Under the pieces are notes generated by a model. It saw nothing but the letters and a program-made list of their open reading frames with translations. It had not been told where the DNA came from and made no database searches. From Flavobacteriaceae bacterium (GTDB lineage: Bacteria; Bacteroidota; Bacteroidia; Flavobacteriales; Flavobacteriaceae), in NCBI GenBank assembly GCA_003443635.1, contig CP031964.1, positions 124,001 to 188,000 of the forward strand: 64,000 nucleotides of DNA, in the 5' to 3' direction. Position numbers and translations under genes: made by a program. Positions 9,067 through 18,086 of this stretch are shown here, one piece after another (the first letter of the stretch is position 1; each line of letters opens with the position of its first letter).

Positions 9067-9618
9067 ATGAAAAAACAAGTACTCACCTTGTCTTTAATTT
9101 TTATTACTTTTTCTATTAATGCTCAAGATGCTTCTGTAGAAGATTCTTTTTATGGTATCCAAACTGGATTTCTAGGTATTTGGGTTCATAATGAAACTAA
9201 ATTATCCAACAAGATAGCTTTAAGAACAGAGTTAGGCTTGGATGCTGGTTTTTTTTACAGCAGTGCTTTTAGTGACAATTTAGGTTTTTTATTAGCCCCT
9301 GTTATTACATTAGAGCCTAGATGGTATTATAATTTAGATAAACGGCAAAATAAATCTAAAAATATCAAAAACAATAGTGGTAATTTTTTAAGTTTAGATG
9401 TTAGCTATCACCCCGATTTATTCGTCATATCAAACAATGATAATGTAGGCGTAATTGATCAAGTTAGTGTTATTCCTAAATGGGGTATTAGGAGAAGTAT
9501 AGGTAATCATTTTAATTACGAAACTGGAATAGGCGTTGGTTATAATTATATTTTTGGTGGATTTAATGAAGGAGAGGTAGCTGTTGATTTACACTTAAGA
9601 ATTGGTTACAAATTTTAA
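9067..9618 (+). CDS. Small outer-membrane beta-barrel protein
   Basis: A 183-residue protein with a clean signal peptide (MKKQVLTLSLIFITFSINAQ), so the start is placed at ATG 9067 rather than the in-frame ATG at 8992, which would add 25 residues before the signal. The mature part alternates aromatic and polar residues (LAPVITLEPRWYYNLD, FNYETGIGVGYNYIFGG) and ends VDLHLRIGYKF with a terminal Phe, as in outer-membrane barrels of about 8 strands. No enzymatic motif is seen. The stop codon is inside a 52-bp palindromic terminator shared with glyS. Confidence 0.75.
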   Translation: MKKQVLTLSLIFITFSINAQDASVEDSFYGIQTGFLGIWVHNETKLSNKIALRTELGLDAGFFYSSAFSDNLGFLLAPVITLEPRWYYNLDKRQNKSKNIKNNSGNFLSLDVSYHPDLFVISNNDNVGVIDQVSVIPKWGIRRSIGNHFNYETGIGVGYNYIFGGFNEGEVAVDLHLRIGYKF

Positions 9619-9666
9619 AAACAAAAAAAGCCTTAGTGAATTCACTAAGGCTTTTTTTGTTTTTAA
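9615..9666. terminator. 52-bp perfect palindrome, bidirectional terminator
   Basis: Every base from 9615 to 9640 is complementary to 9641-9666. The centre is GAATTC, and A-runs and T-runs flank a GC core (CCTTAGTG/CACTAAGG). The left edge contains the stop codon of the upstream gene, and the glyS stop is 10 nt to the right. It terminates both convergent genes. A folded RNA would have to leave about 4 central bases open as a loop. Confidence 0.9.
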
Positions 9667-9676
9667 CTGATAATTT

Positions 9677-11218
9677 TTACATTTTCATTAACCAAGAACG
9701 TGTGTCTACTTCCTGGCCAATGATTAATTTTAATTCTTCAATCTTAACACGTTTTTGTTCCATAGTATCTCGATGACGTATAGTTACCGTATTATCATTT
9801 AAAGTATCGTGATCTACAGTAATACAAAACGGTGTACCATTCGCATCTTGTCTTCTGTAGCGCCTTCCTACTGCATCTTTTTCATCGTAAATAACATTAA
9901 AATCCCATTTTAAATCATCTATAATTTCACGAGCTATTTCAGGCAATCCATCTCTTTTAATTAATGGTAAAACAGCAGCTTTATTTGGCGATAATACAGC
10001 TGGTAATTTCAATACTGTACGTGTTGTTCCATTCTCTAATTCTTCTTCAACTAAAGCGTTAGAAAACACAGCTAAAAACATGCGATCTAATCCAATAGAA
10101 GTTTCAACAACATAAGGGACGTAGCTTTTGTTCTCTTCATGATCAAAATACTGAAGTTTTTTATTAGAATGTTTCTCGTGCTGACTTAAATCGAAATCTG
10201 TGCGAGAATGTATACCTTCCAATTCTTTAAACCCAAATGGAAATTTAAATTCTATATCGGAAGCAGCATCTGCATAGTGTGCTAGTTTTTCATGATCGTG
10301 AAAACGATAGTTATCTTCTCCCATTCCTAAAGACAAATGCCATTTTAGTCGTGTTTCTTTCCACTTTTCATACCATTCTTTTTGAGTTCCTGGTTTTACA
10401 AAAAATTGCATTTCCATCTGTTCAAACTCACGCATTCTAAAAATAAACTGCCTTGCAACAATTTCATTTCTAAAAGCTTTTCCAGTTTGAGCAATACCAA
10501 ACGGAATTTTCATACGTCCAGTTTTCTGAACATTCAAAAAGTTTACGAAAATACCTTGTGCTGTTTCTGGTCGTAAGTACAAATCCATTGCTGTATCTGC
10601 TGAAGCTCCTAATTTTGTCCCAAACATTAAATTAAACTGTTTAACATCAGTCCAATTTTTACTACCTGTTAAAGGGTCTGCAATCTCTAGTTCTTCAATC
10701 AGTGCTTTTACATCTGCTAAATCTTCATTTTCTAAAGATTTCCCCATTCTATATAAAATAGAATTTATCTTTTCTTGATATCCTAAAACACGGGGATTGG
10801 TATTTACAAATTCTTCTTTATTAAAAGTATCTCCAAAACGCTTTTTAGCTTTCTTTACTTCCTTTTCTATTTTTGTTTCAATCTTAGCACAATAATCTTC
10901 AATTAAAACATCTGCCCTATAACGTTTTTTAGAATCTTTATTATCAATTAAAGGGTCGTTAAAGGCATCAACATGTCCTGAAGCTTTCCAAATAGATGGA
11001 TGCATAAAAATTGCTGAGTCAAGGCCCACAATATTTTCATGCATTTGTACCATGGCTTTCCACCAATAATCTCTAATATTTTTCTTAAGCTCTACACCAT
11101 TCTGCGCATAATCATATACAGCACTTAATCCGTCATATATTTCACTGCTTTGAAATATATATCCATACTCCTTTGCATGAGAGATTACTTTTTTAAATTG
11201 ATCATCTTGATTTGCCAT
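9677..11218 (-). CDS. glyS: Glycyl-tRNA synthetase, homodimeric class II type
   Basis: A 513-residue single-chain glycyl-tRNA synthetase (the alpha2 type related to eukaryotic and archaeal enzymes, not the alpha2beta2 type). Class II motifs are visible: SGHVDAFNDP in motif 1, FRNEIVARQFIFRMREFEQ in motif 2, and ETSIGLDRMFLAV in motif 3. The C-terminal anticodon-binding domain includes LKLPAVLSPNKAAVLPL. It charges tRNA-Gly. ATG 11216-11218 is the start. A terminator of the upstream gene lies just before it, so the promoter must be close to or inside that terminator region. Confidence 0.97.
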   Translation of the reverse strand: MANQDDQFKKVISHAKEYGYIFQSSEIYDGLSAVYDYAQNGVELKKNIRDYWWKAMVQMHENIVGLDSAIFMHPSIWKASGHVDAFNDPLIDNKDSKKRYRADVLIEDYCAKIETKIEKEVKKAKKRFGDTFNKEEFVNTNPRVLGYQEKINSILYRMGKSLENEDLADVKALIEELEIADPLTGSKNWTDVKQFNLMFGTKLGASADTAMDLYLRPETAQGIFVNFLNVQKTGRMKIPFGIAQTGKAFRNEIVARQFIFRMREFEQMEMQFFVKPGTQKEWYEKWKETRLKWHLSLGMGEDNYRFHDHEKLAHYADAASDIEFKFPFGFKELEGIHSRTDFDLSQHEKHSNKKLQYFDHEENKSYVPYVVETSIGLDRMFLAVFSNALVEEELENGTTRTVLKLPAVLSPNKAAVLPLIKRDGLPEIAREIIDDLKWDFNVIYDEKDAVGRRYRRQDANGTPFCITVDHDTLNDNTVTIRHRDTMEQKRVKIEELKLIIGQEVDTRSWLMKM

Positions 11219-11230
11219 TCTGCAAAAATA

Positions 11231-11262
11231 AAAAACCGTTCCATACTTATGGAACGGTTTTT
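11231..11262 (-). terminator. Terminator between the coiled-coil membrane protein gene and glyS
   Basis: A 13-bp perfect stem (11231-11243 with 11250-11262) with a 6-nt loop. On the minus strand it ends in a T-run, downstream of the gene that stops at 11287. Confidence 0.85.
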
Positions 11263-11286
11263 AAAAATTTATTTATTATTAATAGA

Positions 11287-12117
11287 TTAATTTAATTCTA
11301 TAGTAGTACTCCCTAAATAATTTGCATCTTCAAAAACATTTACATAATAAACCCCTTTAATTAATCGGTTTTCGTTAAAAACATCTTCGCAAATTTTTAA
11401 TTTCTTATAATCTATAATAGCATTTGTTTTTAAACTATAAATTAAAGTTTGTTCTCCAAATCTTACTGCTCCTTTATCAGATACAATATTACTGTTAGGG
11501 TCTATAACTTGAATATATAATGATTTGTGTTCTTTATCTGTTATAGTATCATAGGGTAACGTAAAACAAACTTGAATTTTATTAACCCTAGAAGCTTTGG
11601 TCGTTCTAAATAATCTAGAATTTTTTGATTGATATGCCTTTGCTTTAAACGAATCTTCTATAATAGATAATTCGGGTGAAGCCGTATCAGTTTCTGTATT
11701 TTCTTCTTCTACTGCTAAGCTTAAATCTTCATCTTCGATTAAATCTTTCGCATTAGATAACGAATCATTTTCTATGATTATCGTTTCGTTATTTTCTACA
11801 GGGAGTTTCAATCTATTTCTTGAAACTAAATTTGAGGTCGTTTTTAATTTCTTTATAGAATCTGATGTAATTTCTATAACAGCTAAAGATTTATCTAATT
11901 TTAAATTAAGCGAATCATTATTAGTTTCTAGTTTATTATAACTAGTTATAATCTCAGAGATTTCGCCTTGTAAAAGTTTCTTTTCTTCATCTATAAAATC
12001 ACGATCAGATTTTACAGATTTATAATTAACATAACTAAACGTCGCTAAAGCTGCAAATGCAATTACCAATACTCCTATAGTCAAACGGTAGCTAAAAAAT
12101 TGAGGGTTAACTATCAT
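11287..12117 (-). CDS. Membrane-anchored coiled-coil protein of unknown function
   Basis: A 276-residue protein. Residues about 8-28 form one transmembrane helix (YRLTIGVLVIAFAALATFSYV). Residues about 35-90 are heptad-rich coiled coil, and residues 95-145 are an acidic Asp/Glu/Ser-rich linker. A beta-rich C-terminal domain (about 170-276) contains KIQVCFTLPYDTITDKEHKSLY and KGVYYVNVFEDANYLGSTTIEL. The topology suggests a single-span inner-membrane protein with a periplasmic domain. I know of similar hypothetical proteins in Flavobacteriaceae but no function. It is a single gene, divergent from comF, with its own terminator. Confidence 0.8.
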   Translation of the reverse strand: MIVNPQFFSYRLTIGVLVIAFAALATFSYVNYKSVKSDRDFIDEEKKLLQGEISEIITSYNKLETNNDSLNLKLDKSLAVIEITSDSIKKLKTTSNLVSRNRLKLPVENNETIIIENDSLSNAKDLIEDEDLSLAVEEENTETDTASPELSIIEDSFKAKAYQSKNSRLFRTTKASRVNKIQVCFTLPYDTITDKEHKSLYIQVIDPNSNIVSDKGAVRFGEQTLIYSLKTNAIIDYKKLKICEDVFNENRLIKGVYYVNVFEDANYLGSTTIELN

Positions 12118-12199
12118 TATGATCTATTGAAAAACAATTGATTAATTAATACTGCGAAAATATATATTAAGTTTGTACTATATAATTTTAATCGACTAA

Positions 12200-12877
12200 G
12201 TGATAAAAAATTTGTTGAATCTGTTTTTTCCTAATGCTTGTTATGCTTGTAGTAACTTACTAGTAGACAACGAAAAACATATTTGCACATCTTGCAGGCA
12301 TAATTTACCCATAACAAATTTTCATTTTAACAATTCTAAAATTATTGAAAAAATATTTTATGGACGAGTAAAAATTGAAAATGCTACTGCGCTTTTTAGA
12401 TTTCAAAAGAAAGGAATTGTACAACAATTACTTCATAATCTAAAATATAGAGGGCACGAAAAAATAAGCCTTATTTTAGGGGATTGGTTAGGCAATGAGT
12501 TAAAAACTATAAGTAATTATAATACTATTGACTTGGTAATTCCTGTACCGCTTCACAAAAAGAAATTAAAAAAGAGAGGTTATAATCAAACAGCTAAATT
12601 TGGAATACAAATAGCTAAAGCTTTAAATGCAAAATATCTAGATTCTGTTTTAATAAAAACAACAGCTACCAAAACACAAGTTTTTAAAAGTCGAATTTCC
12701 CGATGGAATGCATCCAAAGAAGTTTTTGCTATTGAGAACAAAAGCTTAATTGAAGGTAAGCATATTCTTTTAGTAGATGATATTATTACTACAGGTGCAA
12801 CAATTGAAGCTTGTGTAGCGGTTTTAAATAAAGCTTCAAATATTAAAATAAGTATAGCTACTATGGCAATTGCGTAA
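12200..12877 (+). CDS. comF: ComF family amidophosphoribosyltransferase-like protein
   Basis: A 225-residue ComF/GntX family protein. An N-terminal zinc-binding pair (CYACSNLL...CTSCRHNLP) precedes a type I phosphoribosyltransferase domain. The PRPP loop is ILLVDDIITTGATIEACV (about residues 192-209), and the region IPVPLHKKKLKKRGYNQTAKFG is the family hallmark. Homologues take part in natural transformation in other bacteria, but many carriers are not known to be competent. The start codon is GTG at 12200; no ATG lies before the Cys pair. It is divergent from the coiled-coil gene. Confidence 0.92.
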   Translation: MIKNLLNLFFPNACYACSNLLVDNEKHICTSCRHNLPITNFHFNNSKIIEKIFYGRVKIENATALFRFQKKGIVQQLLHNLKYRGHEKISLILGDWLGNELKTISNYNTIDLVIPVPLHKKKLKKRGYNQTAKFGIQIAKALNAKYLDSVLIKTTATKTQVFKSRISRWNASKEVFAIENKSLIEGKHILLVDDIITTGATIEACVAVLNKASNIKISIATMAIA

Positions 12878-12984
12878 CAACTTTATACGTTATCTATATT
12901 TATAAAAAATATTTTAATAGTTATTTAAACTACAATAGTATCAATCCTAAATATGTTGTTTATTTGTGTAAAATTTAATTTTTG

Positions 12985-14595
12985 ATGAGAAAAACACTCA
13001 CGAGTTTTATTTTTAGTGTTATAATATTTACACTTTTATTTAATTGTGCCAATCGAGGTACTATTAGTGGTGGAGAAAAAGACACAACTCCTCCTGTTAT
13101 TGTTAGATCTGTTCCTGAAAATTTTTCTACTAATTTTAACGAAAAAGAAATTCGCGTTTATTTTGATGAATATGTAAAAATTAAAGATCTCCAAAAACAA
13201 TTAATCATTTCACCTCCAATGAACAACACTCCAGAAGTGACCCCTTTAGGAGGTGCTAGTAAATTTATTAAAATAAAAATTCTTGACACATTGCAACCCA
13301 ATACAACATATGCGTTTAATTTTGGAGAAAGCATTGTAGATAATAATGAAGAAAACCCTTACCCTTATTACCGTTACGTATTTTCAACTGGTGATTATAT
13401 AGATTCTTTAAATGTAAAAGGAATTATTACTGATGCCTTAAAAAAAGAAACAGATGAGTTTGTTTCGGTACTTTTATACGAAGTAGACTCAACGTATAAT
13501 GATTCCATAATATATAAAGAAAAACCTAAATATGTATCTAATACTTTGGATAGCACTGCGTTTAGCATAGATAATTTAAAACCAGGTAAATATTTACTAA
13601 CAGCTTTAAAAGAGAACAATAATAACTATACATTTCAACCAAAAACAGATAAAATAGGATTTATAAACGAATTTATTACTGTACCGAGTGATACTACTTA
13701 TACTATTAAATTGTTTAATGAGATTTTAGATTTTAAAGCGACACGTCCATCTTATATTTCAGAAGGTAAAATTGCTTTTGGTTACGAAGGAAATCCTGAT
13801 AATTTAGAACTAAATATAATATCCAGTACTCCTAACAACTTTAAAAATCGTATAGTTAAAGAAACAGATAAGGATACTTTAAATTATTGGTTCAGTCCAA
13901 AAATGGAAGTTGATTCTTTATTGTTTCAAGTTAAAAATAATACGTATACAGATACTTTAACTGTTAGAGTAATTGAAAGAGATAAAGATTCTTTAATATT
14001 TTCTACTGTTGGTCCTAGAGTTTTAAAAATCCCTGATGTTTTTAAAATAACTGCCAATATTCCTATCGAAAATACTATAGATATCAGTAAAGTAACTATA
14101 ATAGATAGAGATTCTCTAGTAATTCCTCACACAGTATCTTTTGATGAGCTTAATAATGTTGCAAGTTTTAGTTTCGAAAAGAAAGAAGATAATGCCTATA
14201 GCATTCAAATGTTACCAGGTACATTTACTGACTTCTTCGGCACTAAAAATGACACTTTAAATTATCGTGCAAATACACGTCCTCTATTAGATTATGCAGA
14301 TTTAAGAGTTAATTTAGTAAATGCTATTTATCCAGTTATTGTACAACTCACAGATAATAACGGAGAGGTGAAATTTGAAAAATATCTTACAGAAGCTGGC
14401 TCTGCAGATTTTAAATATGTAGATCCGGGAATTTATTATTTAAGAGTGGTTTTTGATACCAATAAAAATGGTGTTTACGATACAGGGAATTTCCTTTTAA
14501 AACAACAACCAGAACGTGTAAGTCATGCTGAAGGTGAAATAGAAGTAATAGCTTATGCAGATAAAATAATTACATTTCCTTTAAAAAAAGAGTAA
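12985..14595 (+). CDS. Lipoprotein with Ig-like (Big_5-type) domains
   Basis: A 536-residue secreted lipoprotein: signal peptide with lipobox LLFNC, then ANRGTISGGEKDTTPPVIVRS. The segment SVPENFSTNFNEKEIRVYFDEYV...PNTTYAFNFGESIVD...F.Y.FSTG is a bacterial Ig-like domain of the Big_5 type. Further beta-sandwich repeats follow, and near the C-terminus FDTNKNGVYDTGNFL resembles a Ca-binding or carboxypeptidase-regulatory-like fold. ATG 12985 is preferred over the TTG one codon earlier. It converges with, and overlaps by 26 nt, the amidase gene. This is a conserved Bacteroidetes family of unknown function; it probably sits in the outer membrane. Confidence 0.85.
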   Translation: MRKTLTSFIFSVIIFTLLFNCANRGTISGGEKDTTPPVIVRSVPENFSTNFNEKEIRVYFDEYVKIKDLQKQLIISPPMNNTPEVTPLGGASKFIKIKILDTLQPNTTYAFNFGESIVDNNEENPYPYYRYVFSTGDYIDSLNVKGIITDALKKETDEFVSVLLYEVDSTYNDSIIYKEKPKYVSNTLDSTAFSIDNLKPGKYLLTALKENNNNYTFQPKTDKIGFINEFITVPSDTTYTIKLFNEILDFKATRPSYISEGKIAFGYEGNPDNLELNIISSTPNNFKNRIVKETDKDTLNYWFSPKMEVDSLLFQVKNNTYTDTLTVRVIERDKDSLIFSTVGPRVLKIPDVFKITANIPIENTIDISKVTIIDRDSLVIPHTVSFDELNNVASFSFEKKEDNAYSIQMLPGTFTDFFGTKNDTLNYRANTRPLLDYADLRVNLVNAIYPVIVQLTDNNGEVKFEKYLTEAGSADFKYVDPGIYYLRVVFDTNKNGVYDTGNFLLKQQPERVSHAEGEIEVIAYADKIITFPLKKE

Positions 14596-15361
14596 AATTA
14601 TCCATATCTCCTAAAAATCTCAGTTTTTCACGTATTACAGATAAATGCTTTTTTGATAAGGTTATAATTTCGGTGTTTTCTTTATCAGCTTCTAAATTAG
14701 AGAGCTTATTACCCAAACCATCATAAGCAGCTGTGTGCCCTGGATATTCATGGTTATTAGGATCTATCCCTACACGATTCACCCCTACACAATAACTCAT
14801 ATTTTCTATAGCTCTAGCTTTAAGTAAAGCATCCCAAGCCTCAATTCTAGGTTTTGGCCAACTTGCTACATATAATAAGAGGTCATAATTTTCAACATTA
14901 CGTGCCAGAACTGGAAACCTCAAATCATAACAAATTAATGGACAAATTTTCCAATCTTTGTAATCAATAATTATTTTTTCAATCCCAGAATTATAAACTT
15001 CGTGCTCACCAGCCAATGTAAATGTATGGCATTTATCATAAGTTTTAAAAATACCATCAGGCATCATAAATATAAATCGGTTATAATAATTGCCATCTTC
15101 TTCAATAACCAAACTCCCGCCAATAGCTGCATTTTTTAATTTCGCTATATCTCGCATCCACGACACCGTTTCACTTTGCATCGTTTCTGCAACAGTTTTT
15201 GGGTTCATTGTAAATCCAGAAGTAAACATTTCTGGCAAAAAAATAACATCTACATCATTTGAAATCGATTTGATTTTTTGTGTGAAATTTAATCTGTTTT
15301 GATGTGGATTTTCCCAAACTAAATTCGCTTGTATAAGTCCTATATTTAATTTCTCTTGCAT
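14570..15361 (-). CDS. Omega-amidase / carbon-nitrogen hydrolase (nitrilase family)
   Basis: A 263-residue nitrilase-superfamily enzyme with the complete Glu-Lys-Cys triad: E44 in LPEMFTSGF, K110 in TYDKCHTF and C144 in ICYDLRFP. The sequence MTFxxAGEHEVYxxG and the DLLLYVASWPKPRIEAW block place it with the YafV/omega-amidase group. That group hydrolyses 2-oxoglutaramate or 2-oxosuccinamate and can act in methionine salvage. A methionine-type aminotransferase lies 3 kb away on the same strand, which fits that pathway but is not evidence of coexpression. Its 3' end overlaps the Ig-like gene. Confidence 0.9.
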   Translation of the reverse strand: MQEKLNIGLIQANLVWENPHQNRLNFTQKIKSISNDVDVIFLPEMFTSGFTMNPKTVAETMQSETVSWMRDIAKLKNAAIGGSLVIEEDGNYYNRFIFMMPDGIFKTYDKCHTFTLAGEHEVYNSGIEKIIIDYKDWKICPLICYDLRFPVLARNVENYDLLLYVASWPKPRIEAWDALLKARAIENMSYCVGVNRVGIDPNNHEYPGHTAAYDGLGNKLSNLEADKENTEIITLSKKHLSVIREKLRFLGDMDNFTLFLKEM

Positions 15362-15403
15362 TGCATAAAAGTAATTATTTTTTAACTAATTTTAAATCTT
15401 TAT

Positions 15404-15922
15404 ATGGATTTAGATTTTAAAATAGTAACACCTAAAGAGGTCAATTTATTAATAGAAATTTCAAAAGAAACTTATATTTCTGCTTTTCAAAAATTGAATA
15501 ATCCAGACGATTTTAAATCATATATTGACGTTGCTTTCAGCAAAAAAACATTACAAAAAGAGTTACTAGATCCTAATTCTGTATTCTATTTTGTGTATTT
15601 AGATAAAACGTTGGTAGGCTATTTTAAGTTAAATGAAAGAGGCTCTCAAAATGAACAATTTGAAACATCATCAATCGAGTTAGAGCGCATATATATTTAT
15701 AAACAATTTCAGAACAAACATATAGGGCAGTATATTTTAAAAAAAGCGATCTCGATTTCTAAACAAAAAAAAGTAACCTTTTTATGGTTAGGTGTCTGGG
15801 ATCAAAATATTAGAGCAATTAACTTTTATAAACGTTATGGGTTTAAAATTTTCAACTCGCATTCCTTTTTTGTAGGTAATGATGAACAAACCGATTTCCT
15901 TATGCAGTTAAGTTTAACTTAG
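15404..15922 (+). CDS. GNAT family N-acetyltransferase
   Basis: A 172-residue GNAT protein. The acetyl-CoA binding segment is ELERIYIYKQFQNKHIGQYIL (R/Q-x-x-G-x-G/A variant), followed by FLWLGVWDQNIRAINFYKRYGFKI, the typical beta4-beta5 and Tyr region. The substrate could be a small amine, a peptide or an antibiotic; spermidine or ribosomal-protein acetylation cannot be distinguished. It is divergent from the amidase gene (42 nt) and followed after 62 nt by the serine hydrolase gene on the same strand. Confidence 0.88.
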   Translation: MDLDFKIVTPKEVNLLIEISKETYISAFQKLNNPDDFKSYIDVAFSKKTLQKELLDPNSVFYFVYLDKTLVGYFKLNERGSQNEQFETSSIELERIYIYKQFQNKHIGQYILKKAISISKQKKVTFLWLGVWDQNIRAINFYKRYGFKIFNSHSFFVGNDEQTDFLMQLSLT

Positions 15923-15984
15923 AAGAGCTCTATTTAATTGATAAAATTCGTACTTTCAAACCTTCGATTTAAATTTACATACAA

Positions 15985-17142
15985 ATGAGATTATTTACCG
16001 TTTTATCATTAATTTTTACATTAAGCTTTGCCACAATTAGCAATGCACAGGATTATTATTTTCCAGAGCGAAATGCTATTTGGGAAGAAAAAAATCCTTC
16101 AGATTATAAAATTTCATCTACAAAATTAGCAGAAGCTGTTTCTTATGCAGAAGCTAATGAATATAGTGGTTCTAAAGATTTAAGAATTGCTGCTTTAAAT
16201 AGTTTTCGTAGAGAGCCATTTCATGATATTCTTGGCCCTACAAAAAAACGTGGTGGTCCAGCAGGAATGATATTAAAAAATGGTTATGTCCTTGCAAAAT
16301 GGGGAAATACCAAACGTGTAGATATGACATTTAGTGTTACTAAAAGTTTTTTATCTACTATAGCTGGTTTAGCTTACGACAATAAACTAATTGCTAATAT
16401 CACTGATAAAGTAGGAACTTATGTTTGGGATGGTACATTTGATGGTGCTCACAATAGTAAAATTAATTGGGAACATTTATTACAGCAAAATTCAGATTGG
16501 TCTGGAGAAATCTGGGGATTAAAAGATTGGGCAGACAGACCGCCTCGTGATGGTGGTTTAGATGACTGGAAAAATAGAAAACTTAGAGAACCTGGAACAT
16601 TTATGGAGTATAATGATGTTCGTGTAAATGTATTGGCATATTCTCTGTTACAAGTTTGGCGCAAACCATTACCACAAGTTTTAAAAGAAGAATTAATGGA
16701 TCCTATAGGTGCTACTACTACTTGGAGATGGCATGGGTATAAACATGCATGGACAGAAGTAGATGGTATTAATATGAAATCGGTTACTGGTGGTGGACAT
16801 TCTGGTGCTGGATTATTTATTTCTGCAGAAGATATGGCTCGTTTTGGAATGTTGTTTTTAAATGATGGTAAATGGAAGAACAAACGTTTATTAAGTAGCG
16901 AATGGATTTCAAAAGCTATTGTACCATCTAAACCAAATGTAAATTATGGTTATATGTGGTGGTTAAATCAAAAAGGACCTCGTCACTGGCAAGGTGTATC
17001 CGAAGATATTTATTATGCTGCTGGCTTTGGCGGTAATTTTATTGTAATCGACAAAAAAAATGATCTCGTAGTTGTAACACGCTGGTTAGAGCCCAATAAA
17101 ATTGGCGAATTCATGAAAAAAGTGAGTGAAGCAGTTAATTAA
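15985..17142 (+). CDS. Secreted serine hydrolase of the beta-lactamase/DD-peptidase fold
   Basis: A 385-residue protein with signal peptide (cleavage after ISNAQ). The beta-lactamase-type nucleophile motif is S117-V-T-K120 (TFSVTKSFLS), with Y209-N-D as the second motif. The C-terminal block AAGFGGNFIVIDKKNDLVVV is the equivalent of the KTG strand. These class C-like hydrolases include esterases and D-amino-acid peptidases, and true beta-lactamase activity is not implied. An AraC/GyrI-type regulator gene starts 17 nt after it, so the pair is probably one unit. Confidence 0.88.
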   Translation: MRLFTVLSLIFTLSFATISNAQDYYFPERNAIWEEKNPSDYKISSTKLAEAVSYAEANEYSGSKDLRIAALNSFRREPFHDILGPTKKRGGPAGMILKNGYVLAKWGNTKRVDMTFSVTKSFLSTIAGLAYDNKLIANITDKVGTYVWDGTFDGAHNSKINWEHLLQQNSDWSGEIWGLKDWADRPPRDGGLDDWKNRKLREPGTFMEYNDVRVNVLAYSLLQVWRKPLPQVLKEELMDPIGATTTWRWHGYKHAWTEVDGINMKSVTGGGHSGAGLFISAEDMARFGMLFLNDGKWKNKRLLSSEWISKAIVPSKPNVNYGYMWWLNQKGPRHWQGVSEDIYYAAGFGGNFIVIDKKNDLVVVTRWLEPNKIGEFMKKVSEAVN

Positions 17143-17159
17143 AGTTATTTTATACTTTC

Positions 17160-18077
17160 TTGGAAGATAGTAAGCTAAAGGTCGATTATATAAACAGGTT
17201 AAATAAGGTTTTTCACTTTATTGAACATAATCTTGATAGTAATTTGTCTTTAAATACTATTTCTCAATTTGCAGCATTCTCTCCATTTCATTTTCATAGA
17301 TTATTTAAAATGATTTCAGGAGAGACTCTTAATGAATATATTACTAGACAAAGAATTGAAAAAGCAGCCTCTACTTTAATTCATAAAAGAGAGGTTACTA
17401 TTACTGAGCTTTCACTTCAAAATGGATTTAATAATAACTCTTCCTTTACAAGAGCATTTAAAAAGTTCTATGGAGTGAGTCCTACTAATTTTAGAAAGCA
17501 AAATCCCAATAAATATAGCAAGATTTGCCAAATTGAAAGCAAGAATGGTCAAGCATATCCTGATCATGAAAAATATATTTGCATCATTAATAATCTTAAA
17601 ACATGGATAAAAATGAATGCAAAAATTGAAATTAAAGACATGCCAAAATTACAATTGGCTTATATCTCTTCTGTTGGATGTCAAAACCTAGAAAGTGCTT
17701 ATCAGAAACTAATACAATGGGCTACACCTAAAGAGTTATTAAGCGATAGTCAAACAAAAATGGTTACCATTTATTATGACAGTTTTAAAGTTACCCAAGA
17801 AGATAAGGTAAGAATGAGTGCTTGTATTACATTAAACAAACAAGTTGAATTTGATGGAGGGGTAGGGTTAACCTCCGTTGGTGGTGGGAAATATATTGTA
17901 GGTAGTTTTGAAATTGGATTTAATGAATTCGAAAAATCTTGGACTGGACTCTTTATTTGGATGAATGAAAATGGTTATAAAAAAGCTAATGAAAACCCTT
18001 TCGAAATTTATCATAATAACTTTAGAGAACATCCCCAAAATAAATGCATCGTTGATTTTTATATTCCAATTGAATAG
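17160..18077 (+). CDS. AraC family regulator with GyrI-like effector-binding domain
   Basis: A 305-residue regulator with the DNA-binding domain first: residues about 10-110 hold two helix-turn-helix motifs (LNTISQFAAFSPFHFHRLFK and ITELSLQNGFNNNSSFTRAFKKFYGVSPTNFR). Residues about 155-305 form a GyrI-like/SOUL-type small-molecule-binding domain (IEIKDMPKLQLAYIS...GGKYIVGSFE...W...N.). This is the Rob/BltR-like arrangement that senses hydrophobic compounds. The start is a TTG at 17160, since the next ATG is inside the first helix-turn-helix. It lies 17 nt after the serine hydrolase gene and probably shares its transcript. Confidence 0.88.
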   Translation: MEDSKLKVDYINRLNKVFHFIEHNLDSNLSLNTISQFAAFSPFHFHRLFKMISGETLNEYITRQRIEKAASTLIHKREVTITELSLQNGFNNNSSFTRAFKKFYGVSPTNFRKQNPNKYSKICQIESKNGQAYPDHEKYICIINNLKTWIKMNAKIEIKDMPKLQLAYISSVGCQNLESAYQKLIQWATPKELLSDSQTKMVTIYYDSFKVTQEDKVRMSACITLNKQVEFDGGVGLTSVGGGKYIVGSFEIGFNEFEKSWTGLFIWMNENGYKKANENPFEIYHNNFREHPQNKCIVDFYIPIE

Positions 18078-18086
18078 AATACAATT

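Noticed and set aside
12982..12984. TTG as start of the Ig-like lipoprotein gene
   Set aside because: An ATG directly follows and gives the same signal peptide; the TTG adds one residue without benefit.
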